This document shows, piece after piece, positions 60,424-64,000 of a DNA stretch of 64,000 bases (its first letter is position 1; every line of letters begins with the position of its first letter). The position numbers and the translations under genes were made by a program. The DNA is taken from NCBI RefSeq assembly GCF_006539165.1, contig NZ_BJMM01000011.1:124001-188000 (forward strand), given 5' to 3'. Below the pieces are notes generated by a model. The model did not search any database. It was given only the letters and a program-made list of their open reading frames with translations, and was not told the DNA's origin. This stretch comes from Streptomyces cacaoi (GTDB lineage Bacteria; Actinomycetota; Actinomycetes; Streptomycetales; Streptomycetaceae).

Positions 60424-60573
60424 CCCGCACCCCCCAGTCAGCCGTGTCCGTCTGCCGTCACGCGTCGCCCGCGCGTTCACCACTACCGCGGGGCGGCTCC
60501 GGACGGGCAGACCCGGGGGCCCGCACCGGCGCCGAAGCCGCCCCGCAAGGAGCGTTCCTCACCGAACGGGAGG

Positions 60574-61737
60574 TCACACGCGCGAGGTCACCTCGGATTG
60601 CTCCGCGTCGCCGCCTCCGCCTCCGTCGTCACCGGAGCCCCCGGCGGCCTCCAGCGCACGGTTGCGCCGCACCGAGGACCAGAACGAGGTGGCGATCAGG
60701 ACGACACCGACCAGACCGGTGATGACCTCGTTGATCTGGTACTTGATGGTGACGAGCAGGATCACCGCGAGCGCGCCGATGGCGTAGTGGGCGCCGTGCT
60801 CCAGATACACGTAGTCGTCCAGCGTGCCCTGGCGCACCAGGTAGACCGTCAGGGAACGGACGTACATCGCGCCGATACCCAGGCCGAGCGCCATCCAGAA
60901 GATGTGGTTGGTGACGGCGAACGCGCCGATGACACCGTCGAACGAGAAGGACGCGTCGAGGACTTCGAGGTAGAGGAACATGAAGAACGCGGCCTTACCG
61001 GCCAGTCCGACCGCCGAGGGCTGCTTACCGGCCCGCTTGGCGGCCTCTTCGGCCTCCTGTTCCCGTTCCTCGTCCTCCTCCAGTTTCTCCTCGAAATGAC
61101 CGGAGAGTCCGCCCACGATCAGATAGGTGATCAGCCCGGCGATACCGGAGAGCATGACGGTGCCGGATTTGTCGGCGTGCATACCGCCGTGCTGGTGCGC
61201 CGCGGTGGCGATGGTGGTCGCGGAGATCAGCAGAACGATCAGCGCGATGCACAGCGAGAGCCCGTTGATCTTCCCCAGCTTGGAGAGCGGACGCTCCAGC
61301 CACCCGAGCCACTTGTGCTCGCGCTCCTCGAAGATGAAGTCGAGGAAGATCATCAGCAGGAACATCCCGCCGAACGCGGCGATGGACGGATGTGCGTCGG
61401 TGACGAGCTGCTCATAGCGTTCGGGCTCGTCGATGGCGACCTGGACCGCCTCGATCGGCCCCACTTTGGCACTGATGGCGACGATGACGACCGGGAAGAT
61501 CAACCGCATCCCGAAGACCGCGATCACAATGCCGATGGTGAGGAAGATCTTCTGCCAGAAGGCGTTCATCTTCTTCAGTACGCCGGCGTTGACGACCGCG
61601 TTGTCGAAGGACAACGAGATCTCCAGGATGGACAGGATCGCCACGAGAGCGAACGCCTCCCACCCCCAGAAGAACGCCGCTGCGGCGAGACCCACGGCGG
61701 TGACGCCGAAGGACCAGCCAAAGGTTTTCAGGAGCAC
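60574..61737 (-). CDS. DUF475 membrane protein (TerC-like)
   Basis: 387 residues with 8-9 TM helices. The TerC-family acidic motifs are visible: LSILEISLSFDNAVVNAGVL near residue 40 and YLEVLDASFSFDGVIGAFAVTNH near 245. EKLEEDEEREQEAEEAAKRAGKQ forms a charged cytoplasmic loop. DUF475 is a TerC relative found in actinobacterial Ter clusters; metal export and anchoring of TerD proteins are the proposed roles. The C-terminus is Gly/Asp-rich. GTG start at 61737 with CTGAAAACC following. It is 97 bp downstream of terD1 and probably on the same transcript. Confidence 0.92.
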   Translation of the reverse strand: MLLKTFGWSFGVTAVGLAAAAFFWGWEAFALVAILSILEISLSFDNAVVNAGVLKKMNAFWQKIFLTIGIVIAVFGMRLIFPVVIVAISAKVGPIEAVQVAIDEPERYEQLVTDAHPSIAAFGGMFLLMIFLDFIFEEREHKWLGWLERPLSKLGKINGLSLCIALIVLLISATTIATAAHQHGGMHADKSGTVMLSGIAGLITYLIVGGLSGHFEEKLEEDEEREQEAEEAAKRAGKQPSAVGLAGKAAFFMFLYLEVLDASFSFDGVIGAFAVTNHIFWMALGLGIGAMYVRSLTVYLVRQGTLDDYVYLEHGAHYAIGALAVILLVTIKYQINEVITGLVGVVLIATSFWSSVRRNRALEAAGGSGDDGGGGGDAEQSEVTSRV

Positions 61738-61833
61738 TGGCTTCCCAATCCGGTATCCGGTCTACGAAAGAACTGCACGATGCGGCCGCCGCTCGGTGCG
61801 AAGAGCCGAGACGCCTGAGAGGCCGGTGACCGC

Positions 61834-62412
61834 TCAGGCGACGTTGACGCCGAAGTCTAGGGCGATACCGCGCAGCCCCGAGGCGTACCCCTGGCCAACT
61901 GCACGGAACTTCCACTCCCCGTGGTAGCGGTAGAGCTCACCGAAGATCATCGCGGTCTCCGACGAGGCGTCCTCGGTCAGGTCGTAGCGGGCCAGCTCCA
62001 TACCGTCCGCCTGGTTGACGACCCTGATGTACGCATCGGTCACCTGCCCGAAGGTCTGGTGCCGACTCTCTGCGTCGTAGATGGAGACGGGGAAGACCAC
62101 CTTGTCCACCTGCGGGGGGACCAGCGTCAGATCCACCAGCACCGTCTCGTCGTCCCCGCCGCCGGTGCCGCCGACCAGCTCGTCGCCGGTGTGCTCGACC
62201 GAGCCGTCGGGGCTCTTCAGGTTGTTGTAGAACACGAAGTACTCGTCGCCGAGCACCTTGCCCTGGGCGCAGAGCAGGGCACTGGCGTCCAGGTCGAAGG
62301 CGGCCCCCGTCGTCGACCTGGCCTGCCAGCCCAGACCGATCTGGACCTGGGTCAGATTCGGTGCGGCCTTCGAAAGGGAGACGTTGCCCCCCTTGGCGAG
62401 CGTCACGCTCAT
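61834..62412 (-). CDS. terD: TerD-family protein
   Basis: 192 residues, a canonical Ter[100 protein letters not shown] and [42 protein letters not shown]. The calcium-binding DLD and [10 protein letters not shown] residues are present. ATG 62412 with GGAGAGGATG-like purines upstream. It is closely similar to the next terD (62586-63161), indicating tandem duplication. In Streptomyces TerD proteins affect calcium-linked growth and development. Confidence 0.94.
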   Translation of the reverse strand: MSVTLAKGGNVSLSKAAPNLTQVQIGLGWQARSTTGAAFDLDASALLCAQGKVLGDEYFVFYNNLKSPDGSVEHTGDELVGGTGGGDDETVLVDLTLVPPQVDKVVFPVSIYDAESRHQTFGQVTDAYIRVVNQADGMELARYDLTEDASSETAMIFGELYRYHGEWKFRAVGQGYASGLRGIALDFGVNVA

Positions 62413-62585
62413 GTCGCTGCATCCTCTCCCCGGTTGCTGTGCGTCCAGTCTCCCTGCACCAGCGGGCGCCGCACACCTCCTGGTTACGGAAGTCTGCGAC
62501 GCCCGCGGGCTGCCGGTCTCCGCCTGCCGGAGCCGCCGGGACCGGGGCACCGGCAGGCCGTGGCGGAAGTCGTCTGTCTGATCCG

Positions 62586-63161
62586 TCAGACGTTGACGCC
62601 GAAGTCCTGCGCGATACCGCGCAGACCCGAGGCGTACCCCTGACCGATGGCACGGAACTTCCACTCCGCGCCGTGCCGGTAGAGCTCACCGAAGACCATC
62701 GCGGTCTCGGTCGACGCGTCCTCGCTGAGGTCGTAGCGCGCCAGCTCGTTGTTGTCCGACTGGTTGACGACGCGGATGTAGGCGTTCCGCACCTGGCCGA
62801 AGCTCTGCTGGCGGCTCTCCGCCTCGTAGATCGACACCGGGAAGACGATCTTCTCCACGTCCGCGGGCACCCCGGCGAGGTTCACCTTGATGACCTCGTC
62901 GTCCCCCTCGCCCTCACCGGTGAGGTTGTCGCCGGTGTGCTCGACGGAGCCGTCGGGGCTCTTGAGGTTGTTGAAGAACACGAAGTTCTGGTCGTTGGCG
63001 ACCTTGCCCTCCGCGTTCGTCAGCAGGGCGCTCGCGTCCAGGTCGAAGTCACTGCCGGTGGTCGTACGCGCGTCCCAGCCCAGACCGACGATCACCGCGG
63101 TCAGGTTCGGCGCCTCCTTGGTCAGCGAGACGTTGCCGCCCTTGCTGAGGCTGACTCCCAC
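62586..63161 (-). CDS. terD: TerD-family protein (tandem paralogue)
   Basis: 191 residues: [123 protein letters not shown] and the C-terminal [23 protein letters not shown]. All acidic calcium ligands are kept. The start is GTG at 63161 with GGAGGACTC upstream, a strong Shine-Dalgarno. It is first in the terD-terD-DUF475 run. The 236-bp region upstream (63162-63397) separates it from the peroxiredoxin and should contain the promoter. Confidence 0.94.
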   Translation of the reverse strand: MGVSLSKGGNVSLTKEAPNLTAVIVGLGWDARTTTGSDFDLDASALLTNAEGKVANDQNFVFFNNLKSPDGSVEHTGDNLTGEGEGDDEVIKVNLAGVPADVEKIVFPVSIYEAESRQQSFGQVRNAYIRVVNQSDNNELARYDLSEDASTETAMVFGELYRHGAEWKFRAIGQGYASGLRGIAQDFGVNV

Positions 63162-63397
63162 GAGTCCTCCTGGAATTCGTTCGTGAGGAGCACTGCGTGT
63201 GCCCCGTAAATGGATGCCGTCCGATCAACGATCCGATCCTAGTGAGCGGTTCCCTTCCCTACAGCCCTCTTACGGAACGGGCCCGGGAACGGCACCGGGA
63301 ACCGGGCCGGGAAATCGCTTCCGCCCGCCACGGCCCGGTGCGCACCCGGAATCGGGCAGGCATCGGGCCGGGCGGGCGAACGGCCGGGATCCGCGAC

Positions 63398-63856
63398 TCA
63401 GAGCTCTTCGAGCGCCTTCACGTAATCGTTGAGGTCCCGGGCGTCCGGCAGACCGTTGACGACGGTCCAGCGCACGACGCCCTCCTTGTCGATGATGAAG
63501 GTGCCGCGCACCGCGCAGCCCTTCTCCTCGTCGAAGACGCCGAAGGCACGCGATGCCTCACCGTGCGGCCAGAAGTCCGAGAGCAGCGGGTACTCCAGGC
63601 CCTCCTGCTCGGCGAATACACGCAGCGCGAACGGCGAATCGTTGGAGACGGCGAGCAGCTGCACATCGTCGTTGACGAACTTCGGCAGCTCGTCACGGAG
63701 CGCGCACAGCTCACCGGTGCACACGCCGGTGAAGGCGAAGGGGTAGAAGAGCAGGACGACGTTCTTCTTCCCACGGAAGTCCGAGAGCCGCACGGCCTGC
63801 CCGTGCTGGTCCTTCAGCTCGATGTCCGGGGCCTTCGTGCCGGCCTCGATCGCCAT
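63398..63856 (-). CDS. Peroxiredoxin, AhpE-like
   Basis: A 152-residue thioredoxin-fold peroxidase. It has APDIELKDQHGQAVRLSDFRGKKNVVLLFYPFAFTGVCTGELCALRDEL with peroxidatic Cys46 (P-x3-T-x2-C geometry) and a second Cys51. AVSNDSPFALRVFAEQEGLEYPLLSDFWPHGEASRAFGVFDEEKGCAVRGTFIIDKEGVV completes the fold with the conserved Arg. It is the one-Cys or AhpE class of actinobacteria, reducing H2O2 and peroxynitrite. ATG 63856 with GAAGGGAAC upstream. It is a single gene next to the Ter cluster on the same strand. Confidence 0.93.
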   Translation of the reverse strand: MAIEAGTKAPDIELKDQHGQAVRLSDFRGKKNVVLLFYPFAFTGVCTGELCALRDELPKFVNDDVQLLAVSNDSPFALRVFAEQEGLEYPLLSDFWPHGEASRAFGVFDEEKGCAVRGTFIIDKEGVVRWTVVNGLPDARDLNDYVKALEEL

Positions 63857-63907
63857 GGTGGTGTTCCCTTCGTCATCGGGACAGAAATCACCACCACCCT
63901 ATGTTCC

Positions 63908-63941
63908 GAGCCCCTGACCTCGATGCGGAGGTCAGGGGCTC
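63908..63941. terminator. Terminator-like hairpin upstream of the peroxiredoxin
   Basis: gagcccctgacctc and gaggtcaggggctc form a perfect 14-bp stem with a six-base loop, 52 bp before the peroxiredoxin start. It probably ends a gene lying beyond the right edge. The last 60 bp of the window show nothing more. Confidence 0.7.
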
Positions 63942-64000
63942 ATGAAGGGACGGTGCGCCCGGCCCGGAGCCGGACCACGGTGAACGGGCCCGAGGAGCGA

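Overview
The window is chromosomal DNA of a Streptomyces-like actinomycete. It is very GC-rich with strong third-position GC bias and many GTG/TTG starts. It carries an F420-type luciferase-like oxidoreductase, a mycothiol-dependent maleylpyruvate isomerase family protein, Sec-secreted envelope proteins and a Ter stress cluster in an order familiar from Streptomyces. I see no phage, IS element or CRISPR array. Most genes lie in short operons with 4-bp start/stop overlaps.

Layout. 1-5 kb: an MFS exporter (cut by the left edge), a methyltransferase, an amidase, a membrane protein and an LLM-class oxidoreductase. 5.3-9.7 kb: an alpha/alpha-toroid protein, methyltransferase and glycosyltransferase operon, divergent from a KstR-like TetR repressor, with an exact KstR-type operator between them. 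10-17.6 kb: a complete 5-oxoproline regulon. It comprises pxpCBA on one strand, a GntR/FCD regulator, and DUF969, DUF979, pyroglutamyl peptidase and DUF2891 on the other strand. Near-identical palindromes lie inside the -35/-10 spacer of both promoters. 17.7-21.3 kb: a 3Fe-4S ferredoxin, an aldehyde dehydrogenase and an MBL hydrolase, with another KstR-like operator.

21.4-29.7 kb: a cobalamin riboswitch leads five tightly coupled genes. Two encode surface-anchored proteins: one alpha/alpha toroid, one with a beta-domain-like stretch. The other three encode an ECF transporter (T subunit, fused double ATPase, S subunit). I read this as a B12 capture and uptake system that resembles a split intrinsic factor/transcobalamin. 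30-33.7 kb: a TetR gene with two operators, a mycothiol-dependent enzyme, a DedA protein and an orphan response regulator. 33.7-36.4 kb: a FadA5-like steroid thiolase and a CYP125-like P450, divergent, each with a KstR-like box. With the other KstR-type sites, these suggest a dispersed steroid or terpenoid side-chain regulon that also contains the uncharacterised glycosyltransferase operon.

36.4-50.7 kb: assorted single genes. They include an AraC/DUF2000 pair, a GT87-PAP2 fusion, an MFS pump fused to a MarR-like domain, and a GDT1-type Mn exporter behind a yybP-ykoY manganese riboswitch. Secreted HNH nuclease, PhoD phosphatase, Cu/Zn SOD-like protein and a 60-residue secreted peptide follow. 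52-63.2 kb: tRNA-Val, then the Ter stress cluster. This has a coiled-coil protein, a HAD/phosphoribosyltransferase/CitE-like biosynthetic operon, four TerD-fold proteins and a DUF475 membrane protein. A peroxiredoxin closes the window.

Functions come from recognising conserved motifs by eye, not from database searches. Starts were chosen from Shine-Dalgarno sequences, overlaps with upstream stops, or -10 boxes placed for leaderless transcripts.
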